DNA from: CAWCUK01 sp963798775
GTDB taxonomy: Bacteria > Bacteroidota > Ignavibacteria > Ignavibacteriales > Ignavibacteriaceae
DNA: 64,000 bases
NCBI GenBank assembly: GCA_963798775.1
Contig: CAWCUK010000003.1
Span: 62,001 to 126,000, forward strand
Direction: 5' to 3'
Part shown: piece after piece, positions 44,925-55,063 of the stretch
Numbering within the stretch: the first letter of the stretch is position 1
How the letters are laid out: the number at the start of each line of letters is the position of its first letter
Notes under the pieces: generated by a model
What the model saw: only the letters and a program-made list of their open reading frames with translations
The model's database searches: none
What the model was told of the DNA's origin: nothing
Made by a program: the position numbers and the translations under genes

Positions 44925-46883
44925 TTAGTTGTCCAAATATCTTATCGCTTTATCTACCGCGTTATGATTTCCTGTAATAACCAAAGTATCGCCTGCTGAA
45001 ATTTTTATTTTGCTGGAAGGATTTGAGATTGTTTTTCCTTCTCTTACAACCGCTATTATTGTTGAATCGGTTTTTGCCCTTAAGTCAACTTCCGCTAAAG
45101 TTTTATTTACAAAATTATTGGTTTCGTCTATATAAAAAGTTTCGGTTAATCCTGCCGCTAAAATCTCATTAAGGTGAACAAACGATCCTGTTCCCGTAGG
45201 TTCTTTTCGCAATAAACTGTAAGATTCGCCGCGCAAAATAGAAACTTGTTTCATTATTACATTTAAAGGAATATGATACTTTTCCAAAACCTTACTGAAG
45301 ATTTGAAGAGATGTTTCAAATTCTTCCGGTATTACTTCATCGGCGCCCATCTTCATCAATTCATCTATCTCGCTTAAAAATCTTGTTCTAACAACCGCGT
45401 AAATATCCGGGTTTAATTTTTTAGCAACTGTTAACCCTATTCTTGAGGAACCCGGATCCGAAATAGCGAATACAATAATGTTAGCCGATTCAATTTTAGT
45501 CTGATGTAAAATCTCTTCTTTAGTTATATCTCCGTATATAATATTTTCATTATTCTCCTTTTCATGTTTTACGGTATCGGGATTTAATTCAATAACTATA
45601 TAAGGAATACCTGTTTCTTTTAATACGCGTGCTAAATTTTTACCGTTTAAACCAAAACCGACAATTATTACATGATCTTTTAATTTTTCTAAATCTTCGC
45701 CCCTATCTCTTATCGGTTCAATTGAGCCTAATTTAGAGGCAATTAGCGGACTCAACTGAAATAAGAAAGGAGTTAAAATCATAGTAAAAATTGAAGCCGC
45801 CAAAAAAGCATTGTAAAAATTTGCCGGCATTAAATTGTATTGAAGGCCTGACTGAGCCAAAACAAATGAAAACTCACCGATTTGCGCAATACTGAATCCT
45901 GCAATTACAGCAGTTCTCAACGGATATTTTAATAGTTTAGTTATTACTATTACGACTATACTTTTAAGTAACAAAACTCCTATAACTGCTCCCAGCAGCA
46001 TTAAAGGAAACTGAATAACAAATTTAAAATTTAACAGCAGTCCTATTGAGACGAAAAAAATACTATTAAACGCGTCTTTTAACGGGAGAATTTCCGCTAC
46101 AACTTGATGGCTATATTCCGATTCAGATAAAATTAGTCCGGCAATAAAAGCTCCCAACGCAAGCGAAAGTCCTATTGAATAAGTTAAATAAGCTGTGCCG
46201 AGCAGAATAAATAATATACCGACTGTAAAAGCTTCTCGAATTCTAAGTTTGGCTAATTGATACATAATTTTAGGCATTAAAAATTTAGCCAGTACAAGAA
46301 TTACCGCAATGGCGCCGAACGCAAAAAGTAATTGTTTTCCGATATGTAAAATTGAAAGTTCGCCGCTTGCGCCTAAAATTGGAAGAAGTAAAAATAGCGG
46401 GACGATTGCCAGATCTTGAAAAATTAAAATGCCGAGAGCAATTCTTCCGTGCGGCGCTTCAAGTTCATTCCTTTCAGAAAGAAGTTTTAAAACTATTGCA
46501 GTACTTGATAAACTAATCAGCATACCGAAGAAAATGCTTTGATTAATAGGCAGACCTAAAAAAATAAATATACTTGATGAAATAAAAGCCGTAAGAATAA
46601 TTTGAAGCCCGCCCGCCACAAATAAAAACTTCTTCATTTTCAGAAGCTGTCCGAAAGAAACTTCTAACCCGATGGTAAATAAAAGAAGAATAACTCCTAT
46701 TTCCGCCATTACTTCAATTTCATTAACTTCAGAAATTAATTGAAAACCATAAGGCCCTATTATCATTCCGGCAGCCAAAAAGCCAACTATACTGGGAAGA
46801 TTAATTTTTTTGAACAGGAAAATTATAGGAATTGAAACCAGGAATATTATTACTATATCTTTAATGATTGTGAATTGATGCAT
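44925..46883 (-). CDS. CPA2 cation:proton antiporter with TrkA-N and RCK_C domains (KefB-like)
   Basis: A 652-residue protein. About 12 membrane helices at 1-390 include the CPA2 stretch LPSIVGFLAAGMIIGPYGF and the ion-site SIAQIGEFSFVLAQSG. A TrkA-N (RCK_N) domain starts near 405 with VIIVGFGLNGKNLARVL, and an RCK_C domain closes the protein (DTLVITGNHNAVDKAI). It exchanges K+ or Na+ for protons. RCK_C domains bind c-di-AMP in several antiporters, so it is a candidate target of the cyclases here. Confidence 0.92.
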   Translation of the reverse strand: MHQFTIIKDIVIIFLVSIPIIFLFKKINLPSIVGFLAAGMIIGPYGFQLISEVNEIEVMAEIGVILLLFTIGLEVSFGQLLKMKKFLFVAGGLQIILTAFISSSIFIFLGLPINQSIFFGMLISLSSTAIVLKLLSERNELEAPHGRIALGILIFQDLAIVPLFLLLPILGASGELSILHIGKQLLFAFGAIAVILVLAKFLMPKIMYQLAKLRIREAFTVGILFILLGTAYLTYSIGLSLALGAFIAGLILSESEYSHQVVAEILPLKDAFNSIFFVSIGLLLNFKFVIQFPLMLLGAVIGVLLLKSIVVIVITKLLKYPLRTAVIAGFSIAQIGEFSFVLAQSGLQYNLMPANFYNAFLAASIFTMILTPFLFQLSPLIASKLGSIEPIRDRGEDLEKLKDHVIIVGFGLNGKNLARVLKETGIPYIVIELNPDTVKHEKENNENIIYGDITKEEILHQTKIESANIIVFAISDPGSSRIGLTVAKKLNPDIYAVVRTRFLSEIDELMKMGADEVIPEEFETSLQIFSKVLEKYHIPLNVIMKQVSILRGESYSLLRKEPTGTGSFVHLNEILAAGLTETFYIDETNNFVNKTLAEVDLRAKTDSTIIAVVREGKTISNPSSKIKISAGDTLVITGNHNAVDKAIRYLDN

Positions 46884-47007
46884 AGTTGTATTATAGGGTG
46901 ACGCTATCTACTTTTATAATTTGGGTAATTAAATTCAATTAGGTAAATTCTTTAACAACAAATATAAAAAAATAACCCTTGTTTCAAATTCTAGTGGGAG
47001 TTAGGTC

Positions 47008-48440
47008 ATGCCGAAAAATGTAAGCTATCAGCGAGAGCAAAGTTTTTTTGAAGATGTTGTTAAATATTTTGATAACGCCGCAAATTTTACAAAATATCCT
47101 TCGGGACTTTTAGATCAAATTAAAGAGTGCAATTCAATATACAGTATGCGTTTTCCGGTTAGATTAAAAGATGAAATAAAAGTTATTTCCGCTTATCGTG
47201 TTGAACATAGCCAGCATAAGCTGCCGTCAAAAGGCGGAATCAGGTATAGTATGTCTGTTACTCAAGATGAAGTTATGGCGCTTGCGTCATTAATGACTTA
47301 TAAATGTGCTGTTGTTAATGTTCCGTTCGGCGGTGCTAAAGGAGGAATTCAAATTGATCCCAGAACATTAAATGAGGTCGAATTAGAACATGTAACACGT
47401 AGATATACTTCAGAATTAATAAAGAAGAATTTTATCGGCCCCGGAATTGATGTTCCAGCACCGGATTATGGAACCGGCAGCAGGGAAATGGCCTGGATCG
47501 CGGATACTTATATGGCATTTAACCCTTCGCAGATAGACGCGAACGCGTGCGTAACCGGTAAATTAATTAGTCAAGGCGGAATACAAGGTAGAACTGAAGC
47601 CACAGGAAAAGGTATATTTTACGGACTAAGAGAAGCTTTAAATATTAAAAACGATATGAAGAAAATTAAATCTTTCTCCGGGATTTAGAAGGCAAAAAAG
47701 TTATTGTTCAGGGGTTAGGTAACGTGGGTTATCATGCCGCAAAATATTTACAAGAAGGCGGAGCTGTAATAATTGCTATAGCAGAATATGAAGGTGCTAT
47801 TTCTAATTCTAAAGGTTTAGATGTTCATGAAGTATACACACACAGAAAAGAAACCGGATCAATATTAAATTTTAAGAATGCTAAGAATATTAAAAATTCT
47901 GCTAAAGCGCTAGAATTAAATTGTGATATTCTTGTTCCTGCCGCCTTGGAAAATCAAATTAACACAAAAAATGCGGATAGAATAAAAGCTAAAATAATTG
48001 CTGAAGCCGCCAATGGCCCTGTTACACCATTAGCCGAAAAAATATTAATTAAAAAAGGAATAATGATTATTCCCGATCTTTATTTAAATGCCGGCGGAGT
48101 TACGGTTTCCTATTTCGAATGGCTGAAAAATCTATCGCACGTTCGTTTCGGGAGAATGGGGAAAAGGTATGATGAATTAATAAATAAAACTTTGGTTGCT
48201 TCAATAGAAGAAGCCGTAGGAAAACCTTTAAGTCCAAAAGCAAAAACAATAATAACACACGGTGCAGACGAACTTGATCTTGTAAATTCGGGACTAGAGG
48301 AGACGATGGTTTTTGCTTATAACGAAATAAGAGATACATGGAAAGAAAACAAGAAAATACATGATTTAAGAACGGCAGCATTTGTAAACGCAATTGATAA
48401 AATTGCCGCCGCTTATATGTCGTTAGGAATTTTCCCTTAA
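47008..48440 (+). CDS. Glu/Leu/Phe/Val dehydrogenase family enzyme (GudB/RocG-like), frameshifted
   Basis: The joined product has 477 residues. The dimerisation/catalytic domain includes YRVEHSQHKLPSKGGIRY and catalytic-Lys region NVPFGGAKGGI; the NAD domain has VIVQGLGNVGYHAAK and AAANGPVTPLAE. The break is at GGG 47680-47682; adding one G gives SFSGDLEGKKVIVQGLG and a continuous frame. Thus this is the only indel in the window that looks like a missing base. It probably oxidises glutamate with NAD, in contrast to the NADP-type GdhA at 52092. Divergent from the antiporter gene. Confidence 0.87.
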
Positions 48441-48457
48441 TCTGGCTTAGTAAAAAT

Positions 48458-48865
48458 TTAATTTTTATAGATCGCTCTAATATTACTAATTTTAAAATCA
48501 GGATATTGACGGACATCGGAGTTAGGGGAAGAATAGTATATTGTCCACAAAGTTCCTTCACCGGGCGCAAGCGGAACTCCTATTTGAGTATTGCTGCCGC
48601 CTAATTTTAAAGAATAAGTTGCGTTTGTATAAAATTGAGCTTCAATAAACCATGGAGAAGCAATAGTTTTTGTACCTAAATTTGTGGCTGTTCCCCTTGC
48701 GACTAACCTTTTATTGCCGGCATCTAAATAAGTTGTATCCACGGTAAAAGAAACATTTTTAATTTCGGTATCATTATTTGAGCCTACTGTTGATTCTGTA
48801 GTATTATCACAGCCGGTTAAAAAGAAGAATAAAAATAATGTTGCAGTGCTTATCAGAATTTTCAT
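48458..48865 (-). CDS. FxLYD-like lipoprotein
   Basis: A 135-residue lipoprotein with lipobox LTGC at about 16-19. The remaining beta-rich domain (IKNVSFTVDTTYLDAGNKRL, RGTATNLGTKTI, FYTNATYS, LAPGEGTLW) resembles FxLYD domains, which are small extracytoplasmic domains of unknown role. Convergent with the glutamate dehydrogenase gene, 17 bases apart. Confidence 0.68.
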   Translation of the reverse strand: MKILISTATLFLFFFLTGCDNTTESTVGSNNDTEIKNVSFTVDTTYLDAGNKRLVARGTATNLGTKTIASPWFIEAQFYTNATYSLKLGGSNTQIGVPLAPGEGTLWTIYYSSPNSDVRQYPDFKISNIRAIYKN

Positions 48866-49032
48866 ATTAAATTATACCCCTAATCTAGTATTATTTGTTA
48901 AAAAAGATAAATAAAATAAATATTGAACTAAATAAAGCGGAGCTGTTTTCTTTTTCCTTCAAAAAACATCAAATCCTTCAAAGATTAGTTTTTCTCTTAT
49001 TTATATTTCCCTATGATTCTTCAATAACTAAA

Positions 49033-52015
49033 TTAAGATTTTCCCGGTTTAAGAATTAACCCCTTATTTTTTTGGCCATTTATTTTTACAATTAAAGAAT
49101 CATCAAACCGAAGATGCCGTGTATAATGCATTTCTTCTACGGCTTTAATATCCTCGAGCCATTTCCAATCTATAAAACCTAAATTAATAAATGAATTAAC
49201 TGTAAAATATCCTACCTTAAATGAAGTTATATTTTGGAAGAAATGAGAACCTTGAGAAGGCGTAACATTTAAATCTTTAAAACAAGATTCAACAATAACA
49301 CTGGCGCCGGAAATTTGATCCCAAGTTATAGGAATTCCCAGCCAAGGATCTAAACTGCCCCATCTTCCAACTCCTATTAAAATATAAGGACGCTGAGCCT
49401 GCACTAATTTAGTATTTAATTTGCTCACTTCTAATGCCGCGTCATAGCTTTTAGCTCTTTCAAATGTATGAATATCAACTACAATAATATCATGAATGTC
49501 TTTTATCGCGCCGTTGCCCAACACTTGAGGGCTGCTGCATATTATGTCTTTTGGGTCAATATCTTCTACATCTAATTCTTCAATTTCATGACTTATAACC
49601 AGAGGGCGCATTTGTAAAAGAGCAAAACCCTTCTCCTTTTTGTTCGTCTGCATATTCACAGCAAATTCTATTTCAATGGGAACTCCCATTCCCCAGCTTC
49701 CCATATCTAAAAGAAGATTTAGAATTTCAGCTAACGGGAAAACCTTATGTTTTAGAATCGGTGCAAAAGTAACTATTCTCTTTCCGGGACGGGAAATTCC
49801 GTCATAAACCGCGTCATTTTCAACAGAATATGTGGAGCCGACGTGATATAATGTTTGATCTTCTTCTGCTTCGCTTAATTCGTATTTCTGAAGAAAACTT
49901 TCAGGTAAATTTACTGAATCATGATTTTGATGTCGGGCAAGATTAAGTGCGTAAAATTCCTGTTGAGAATTTTTTATAGTTTCTTTTGTTGAGAAAAACT
50001 GAAGCAAATGTTTCGGATAACGGGGACAAAAACGAACTGCGCTTCCTCCGTCAACAACTGTTTTGCCTAATCCTAAAGCGGCAACAGCTATTCCGTCTCC
50101 TGATTTTTGCGGCGGCATCGGATAGAAATTATATGATTTTGCGACACCGGCGAAATCAGGATAAAATCTTTGATTTCTTTCTGCTCCCACCAAAGTTTGA
50201 ACTACCACCGCCATTTTTTCTTCTTCCAAACGATAGGAAGTTGCTTTCATATAATCTTTAGCTTTTTTAAAAAAAGTGGAGGCGTAAACAGATTTTATAC
50301 ATTTCAGCAGTTCCGCCAATCTTATCCCGGGATCCGGATCATTATTCGGAATCATATAAGTTTGATAAACTCCGGCAAACGGCTGAAATTGTGAATCTTC
50401 TAAAAGGCTAGATGAGCGGACGGCTAAAGGTTCTTTAATTATATCAAGAAAATCTGCAAGTTTATTAATTATATCACGGGGAAATTTTTCGGCTTGAATA
50501 AATTTTTTATTGATTTCTTCATCATCATTACAGTTCAAACCAAAAATATCAAGATGATTTTCTTCTATAAATTGATCGAAAACATCTGTGGCAATTACAA
50601 TTGCGGAAGGAACGAAAATAAGTACATTTTCAAATCTGTAGCGGATGCGGTTATTATTTATTAAAGTATTTATAAAACCTAAACCGCGAGCTTTTCCGCC
50701 TAAAGAACCGCCGCCTATTCTTGCAAATGTATTATGCGGATCAAAAGTTTCTTTTGAAAAATCAGTAATTATTCCGCGCTGTCTTAGATCTTTATAAATT
50801 TTTAAGATTCTTAGTAAATCGTGGCGAAGATTTTCCGTGGTTTTAAAATCAGATACTTTTCTCGGGCGAAGTTTATGAGCAAGCCAAAATTCAGTCCTTG
50901 CTTTAAACCATTTTGAGAAATGATTTTGTTCGGCGTGAAAAATTAAACTTTCATCCGGAACTACTGTCAAAGCTTCTTCTAACGTTTTTAAATTATTAGC
51001 TCTTCCAACTTCTTTTCCTTGGGGAGTTAAAAAAATAAAATCACCGAAACCGAAATTATTCATCATAAAATCTCGCAGCTCGTGCAGCAGCCGCGGTGAA
51101 CCTTTCAGCAAAAATGAAGCGCCTGCTTCATTAGCTTTTTCAGCATAACCCGCGTCACTGGACTGAAGTAAAATCGGAATATCTTTATGTTGTTCTTTTA
51201 CATTTCTTGTAAATTTTATTCCCGCTTCAGGATCGCGAACACCAAAATGTTTAAAATTGCTGTCTGTAATTATTCCTAGTATATAATCTTGATATTTTTC
51301 GTAATAATGCCATGCTTCTTCATAAGTTGTACAGAGAATAATTTTCGGGCGAGCTCTCATTCGTAAAAATTTATGTGTAAGATTAATTCCTTCCGATATA
51401 AGACGCTGGCTCTGCTTAAAAATTTCTGTATAAATAAGAGGAAGATAGGATGAATAAAATGTTACGTTATCTTCAACTAAAATTATAGACTGCACACCGA
51501 CAGCAAATGTATCATTTTCAAGATTTATTCTGTCTTCGGCATATTTAATAATTCCGATTAATAACCTATAATCGCCCTGCCAGATAAAAATCCTGTCGAA
51601 AATTGATGTATCGTAATGTGAAACTAATTCTTTTCTTTCTTTATTATCATAAGCTAAGAGAATAATAGGAACTTTTAATCCGGTACGCCTAATCATTTCC
51701 GCGAATTTTATTACATGCATATCTTCAATATGCATAGTAGTTATAATCAGATCATAATTACCTTCTTCTAAGAGCTAGTTCAAAAGCTTCGGTTCCGGTT
51801 GTTACATGTGTAATTTCGGGAGCTTGGCTTAAATTTAGAACCTGGTATTCCTGTCTTATTAAATCATATAATCTTCCGTCTTCTTCAAATAAATAATAAT
51901 CGTATAAACTTGATACCAGAAGAATTTCTCTTATTTTGTATCGCATCAATTTTTGGAACTGCTTTATGCGGTTACTAAAAATATCTTCCAGATCAAATCT
52001 TTGAATTTTATTCAT
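49033..52015 (-). CDS. Tandem receiver-like domains plus PEP/pyruvate-binding (PPDK_N) domain protein, frameshifted
   Basis: The joined product has about 993 residues. The first receiver-like domain (about 25-150) lacks clear phosphoacceptor sequence; the second (about 155-320) has VEDN, TDSNF and LLKGS. From about 420 a PPDK_N/PEP-synthase ATP-grasp domain follows with GGGSLGGKARGLGF and AVRSSSLLEDSQFQPFAGVY. No swivelling His domain or PEP TIM barrel follows, so it is not a complete PEP synthase or PPDK. The break is at about 51770-51772: one T less in CTT gives ELALEEGNYDLIITTMHI. The role could be signalling coupled to nucleotide-driven phosphorylation. Downstream of gdhA on the same strand but behind a terminator. 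Confidence 0.82.
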
Positions 52016-52030
52016 ATCTAAATCACCTTT

Positions 52031-52086
52031 AAAAAATGGGCACTAAAACAGCTTTTTTTGAAGCATTATTTTAGCGCCCAAAAAAA
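52031..52086 (-). terminator. Terminator after gdhA
   Basis: A long stem: TGGGCACTAAAA (52037-52048) with TTTTAGCGCCCA (52069-52080), one A-C mismatch, and an internal GCTT/AAGC pair in the loop. A six-base T run follows on the minus strand, and another A run precedes it, so it may also work in the opposite direction. Confidence 0.8.
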
Positions 52087-52091
52087 TAGAA

Positions 52092-53432
52092 TTAAACTAA
52101 ACCTTGGTCAAGCATAGCGTCCGCAACTTTTAAGAATCCTGCTATATTTGCTCCCACCACATAATTCCCTTTTTTGCCAAATCTATCGGCTGTAGAAACG
52201 CAAGTATCATGAATTTTTTTCATAATCTGCTGTAACCGTTCATCAACTTCCTCTTTTAGCCAGGGAAGCCGCATACTATTTTGAGTCATTTCTAAACCGG
52301 AAACAGCAACACCTCCGGCATTTGATGCCTTGCCGGGAGCGTAAAGAATACCGGCATTAGTAAAAATTTTATATCCTTCAATTGTAGTAGGCATATTAGC
52401 GCCTTCACAAACACACGTGCAGCCGTTTTTAACAAGCTCTTTTGCGTCTTCCTCAAAAATTTCATTTTGAGTAGCACATGGCATTGCGACATCAACGTTT
52501 ACACTCCATGGTCGTTTACCCGGAAAAAATTCTACTTTAAATTTATCAGCATAGTCTTTTACTCTATCGTTGGCACTTGCACGTAGTTTTAACATAAAAT
52601 CTATTTTCTCTCCTTTAAGTCCATCGGGATCATAAATAAATCCGTCAGGGCCGGAAATAGTAACAACTTTGCCACCGAGCTGAGTAATTTTTTGAACAAC
52701 GCCCCAAGCCACATTACCGAAACCGGAAACGGCAAAAGTTTTTCCTTCAATATCTTCTCCCTTTGTTTTCAGCATTTGCTGTGCAAAATAAACAGCACCA
52801 AAACCTGTGGCTTCGGGCCGAATTAAAGAACCGCCCCAGTTTAATCCTTTGCCGGTTAAAACTCCGGTAAATTCATTTTTTAATCGTTTATATTGTCCGA
52901 ATAAATAACCGATTTCTCTACCGCCGACGCCGATATCTCCGGCTGGAACATCCGTGTTAGGCCCGATATGGCGATAAAGTTCCGTCATAAAACTTTGGCA
53001 GAAACGCATAACTTCATTATCACTTTTTCCTTTGGGATCAAAATCAGAGCCGCCTTTTCCTCCGCCCATTGGTAAAGTAGTTAAACTATTTTTAAATACT
53101 TGTTCAAAAGCTAAAAATTTTAAAATGCCTAAATTAACCGAAGGGTGAAATCGAAGTCCGCCTTTATACGGGCCTATTGCGCTGTTCATTTCAATTCTGT
53201 ACCCTCGGTTAATATTTATTTCTCCCTGTTCGTCCATCCAAGGAACGCGAAACATAATTACTCTTTCCGGTTCAACCATTCTTTCTAATATTCTTGCCGA
53301 TTTATATTCCGGATGCCTTTCGAGAACTACATCCAGTGATTCCACTACTTCTTCTACTGCTTGATGAAATTCCGGTTCTGCCGGATTTTGAGCTTTTACT
53401 TTTACTATCAAATTATTTACATAATCAGACAT
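52092..53432 (-). CDS. gdhA: NADP-type glutamate dehydrogenase
   Basis: A 446-residue enzyme. GYRIEMNSAIGPYKGGLRFHP and LPMGGGKGGSDFDPKGKSD contain the substrate and catalytic Lys sites; GNVAWGVVQKI is the Rossmann loop; CEGANMPTT and VSGLEMTQNSMRL are typical of the hexameric NADP-linked class of about 450 residues. It makes glutamate from 2-oxoglutarate and ammonium. Start after AGAGGTTT. Own terminator downstream. Confidence 0.93.
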   Translation of the reverse strand: MSDYVNNLIVKVKAQNPAEPEFHQAVEEVVESLDVVLERHPEYKSARILERMVEPERVIMFRVPWMDEQGEININRGYRIEMNSAIGPYKGGLRFHPSVNLGILKFLAFEQVFKNSLTTLPMGGGKGGSDFDPKGKSDNEVMRFCQSFMTELYRHIGPNTDVPAGDIGVGGREIGYLFGQYKRLKNEFTGVLTGKGLNWGGSLIRPEATGFGAVYFAQQMLKTKGEDIEGKTFAVSGFGNVAWGVVQKITQLGGKVVTISGPDGFIYDPDGLKGEKIDFMLKLRASANDRVKDYADKFKVEFFPGKRPWSVNVDVAMPCATQNEIFEEDAKELVKNGCTCVCEGANMPTTIEGYKIFTNAGILYAPGKASNAGGVAVSGLEMTQNSMRLPWLKEEVDERLQQIMKKIHDTCVSTADRFGKKGNYVVGANIAGFLKVADAMLDQGLV

Positions 53433-53827
53433 ACTAAACCTCTAAATAGAATATTGGTTTTAAAAATTTTTTGAATTAGGAACTTCTCTTTGGTATGAAT
53501 TATTTTGGAAGGAATTGAGAACATTTTATGTAATATTTTCCGCTGCAAAAACAGTAATTTCCGTTGAGAAATTAGTTTTAGGTAAAAATAAGCAAACGGA
53601 GTTTTTTTTATTGCCGTTTCTTTCGTGTATTTTGTTTGCCGGAAAAGTTTATGTGTTAGAAAAAACTTAAATTCCGGAATTGCAGCATTCAACTTTACCC
53701 GTTGAAGAATTATCATAAAATTGTTCTTTTCTTCAGAGAAGAATTTTTCTAGTACATCAAAATTAGTAATTAATTAGTTAAAAAACTGAAATATTATTAC
53801 TGCTATTAAAAAGAAGGGAAAAAAATT
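53433..53827. promoter_or_regulatory. Divergent intergenic region, gdhA and M24 peptidase
   Basis: This gap holds the promoters of two divergent genes. The AT-rich sequence contains a 99-codon minus-strand frame with a basic, low-complexity translation that I regard as chance. No clear operator or riboswitch was recognised. Confidence 0.5.
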
Positions 53828-55018
53828 ATGACAGAGCAAATACTAAAAGAAAAAATTGAGCAAGCGGTTAATATTTTAAATGAGAAAAATATTGATATGT
53901 GGATGACATTTGTAAGAGAAAGTTCAAATATTAAAGATCCGGCGTTAGATCTTATTTCCGGTTTAAGCGCTACTTGGCCTTCCGCTTTAATTATTTGTAA
54001 AGACGGTGAAACTACAGCAATTTTGGGGTCGCTTGATGTTGAAAATTTTGAAAAAGCCGGACTTTATAAAAATGTAATTGGTTATGTTCAATCGGTAAAA
54101 GAACCATTGCTTGAATATCTTCATAAAAAAAATCCTCAAAAAATTGCTATAAATTTTTCAAAAAACTCTAATTTGGCTGATGGATTAACACACGGTATGT
54201 TTTTAATTCTGCATGAACTTTTAAAAGACACTGATTTTGCCTCAAAACTTATTTCATCGGAAGAAATAATTTCGGCTTTAAGAGGAAGAAAATCTAAGGC
54301 AGAATTAGAAATAATGAAAAAAGCAATTGCTGAAACATTAAAAATTTTTGATGAGACCGGAGATTTTATTGCTCCGGGTAAAACTGAACTTGAAGTAGCC
54401 GAATTTGTTAAAAATTTAGCTGAAAAAAGAGGATTCGGTTTAGCTTGGGAAGAAGATCATTGCCCCGCGGTATTTACCGGTCCGGAAGCAAAAAGCGCTC
54501 ATGCCGGCCCAACAGAAAGAAAAATTGAAAAAGGCCATTTGGTAAATATGGATTTCGGTATAAAATATAAAGGTTATTGTTCCGATTTACAAAGAACCTG
54601 GTATGTTTTAAAAGATGATGAAACCAAAGCTCCCGTCGAAGTTGAAACAGGTTTTGAAGTGATACGAGATGCTATTCAAAAAGTTGCCGATAATTTAAAA
54701 CCCGGAGTTATAGGCTGCGATATGGATGATATTGCAAGAAGTTATATTACGGGCAAAGGTTATGATGAATATCCTCACGGACTCGGTCATCAGGTGGGAA
54801 GAGAAGCGCACGACGGCGGCGGCGGACTTTTACCTCGATGGGAACGTTACGGAGATACTCCTTTTATCCCGGTAGAAGAATCTCAAATTTATACTATAGA
54901 ACCGCGCCTTTATGTTGAGGGATTCGGAACTTCAACTTTGGAGGAAGAAGTGGTAATTACAAAAACAGGAAGCGAATTTATTTCAAATCCGCAAAAAGAG
55001 TTATTACTGATTAAGTAG
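53828..55018 (+). CDS. M24 family metallopeptidase (Xaa-Pro aminopeptidase-like)
   Basis: A 396-residue cytosolic protein. An N-terminal creatinase-like domain (about 1-150) is followed by the pita-bread domain with its metal ligands: Asp in VNMDFGIKYKGYCSDLQRTW (two Asp), His in HGLGHQVGREAHD, Glu in YTIEPRLY and Glu in TLEEEVVI. Family enzymes cleave N-terminal residues before proline. Single gene; convergent with aat 45 bases away. Confidence 0.9.
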   Translation: MTEQILKEKIEQAVNILNEKNIDMWMTFVRESSNIKDPALDLISGLSATWPSALIICKDGETTAILGSLDVENFEKAGLYKNVIGYVQSVKEPLLEYLHKKNPQKIAINFSKNSNLADGLTHGMFLILHELLKDTDFASKLISSEEIISALRGRKSKAELEIMKKAIAETLKIFDETGDFIAPGKTELEVAEFVKNLAEKRGFGLAWEEDHCPAVFTGPEAKSAHAGPTERKIEKGHLVNMDFGIKYKGYCSDLQRTWYVLKDDETKAPVEVETGFEVIRDAIQKVADNLKPGVIGCDMDDIARSYITGKGYDEYPHGLGHQVGREAHDGGGGLLPRWERYGDTPFIPVEESQIYTIEPRLYVEGFGTSTLEEEVVITKTGSEFISNPQKELLLIK

Positions 55019-55029
55019 AATATAAATAT

Positions 55030-55057
55030 TGAGACTATCCAATTAGCTGATATCTCA
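55030..55057. terminator. Possible bidirectional terminator hairpin
   Basis: In the gap between convergent genes, TGAGA-C-TATC (55030-55039) can pair with GATA-TCTCA (55049-55057) leaving one bulged C and an 8- to 9-base loop. T tails are short on both strands, so efficiency is uncertain. Confidence 0.4.
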
Positions 55058-55063
55058 CAATAA

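Noticed and set aside
53417..53716. A 99-codon minus-strand frame upstream of gdhA
   Set aside because: Low-complexity Lys/Phe/Leu translation, overlap with the gdhA start and position in a promoter region make it a chance frame.
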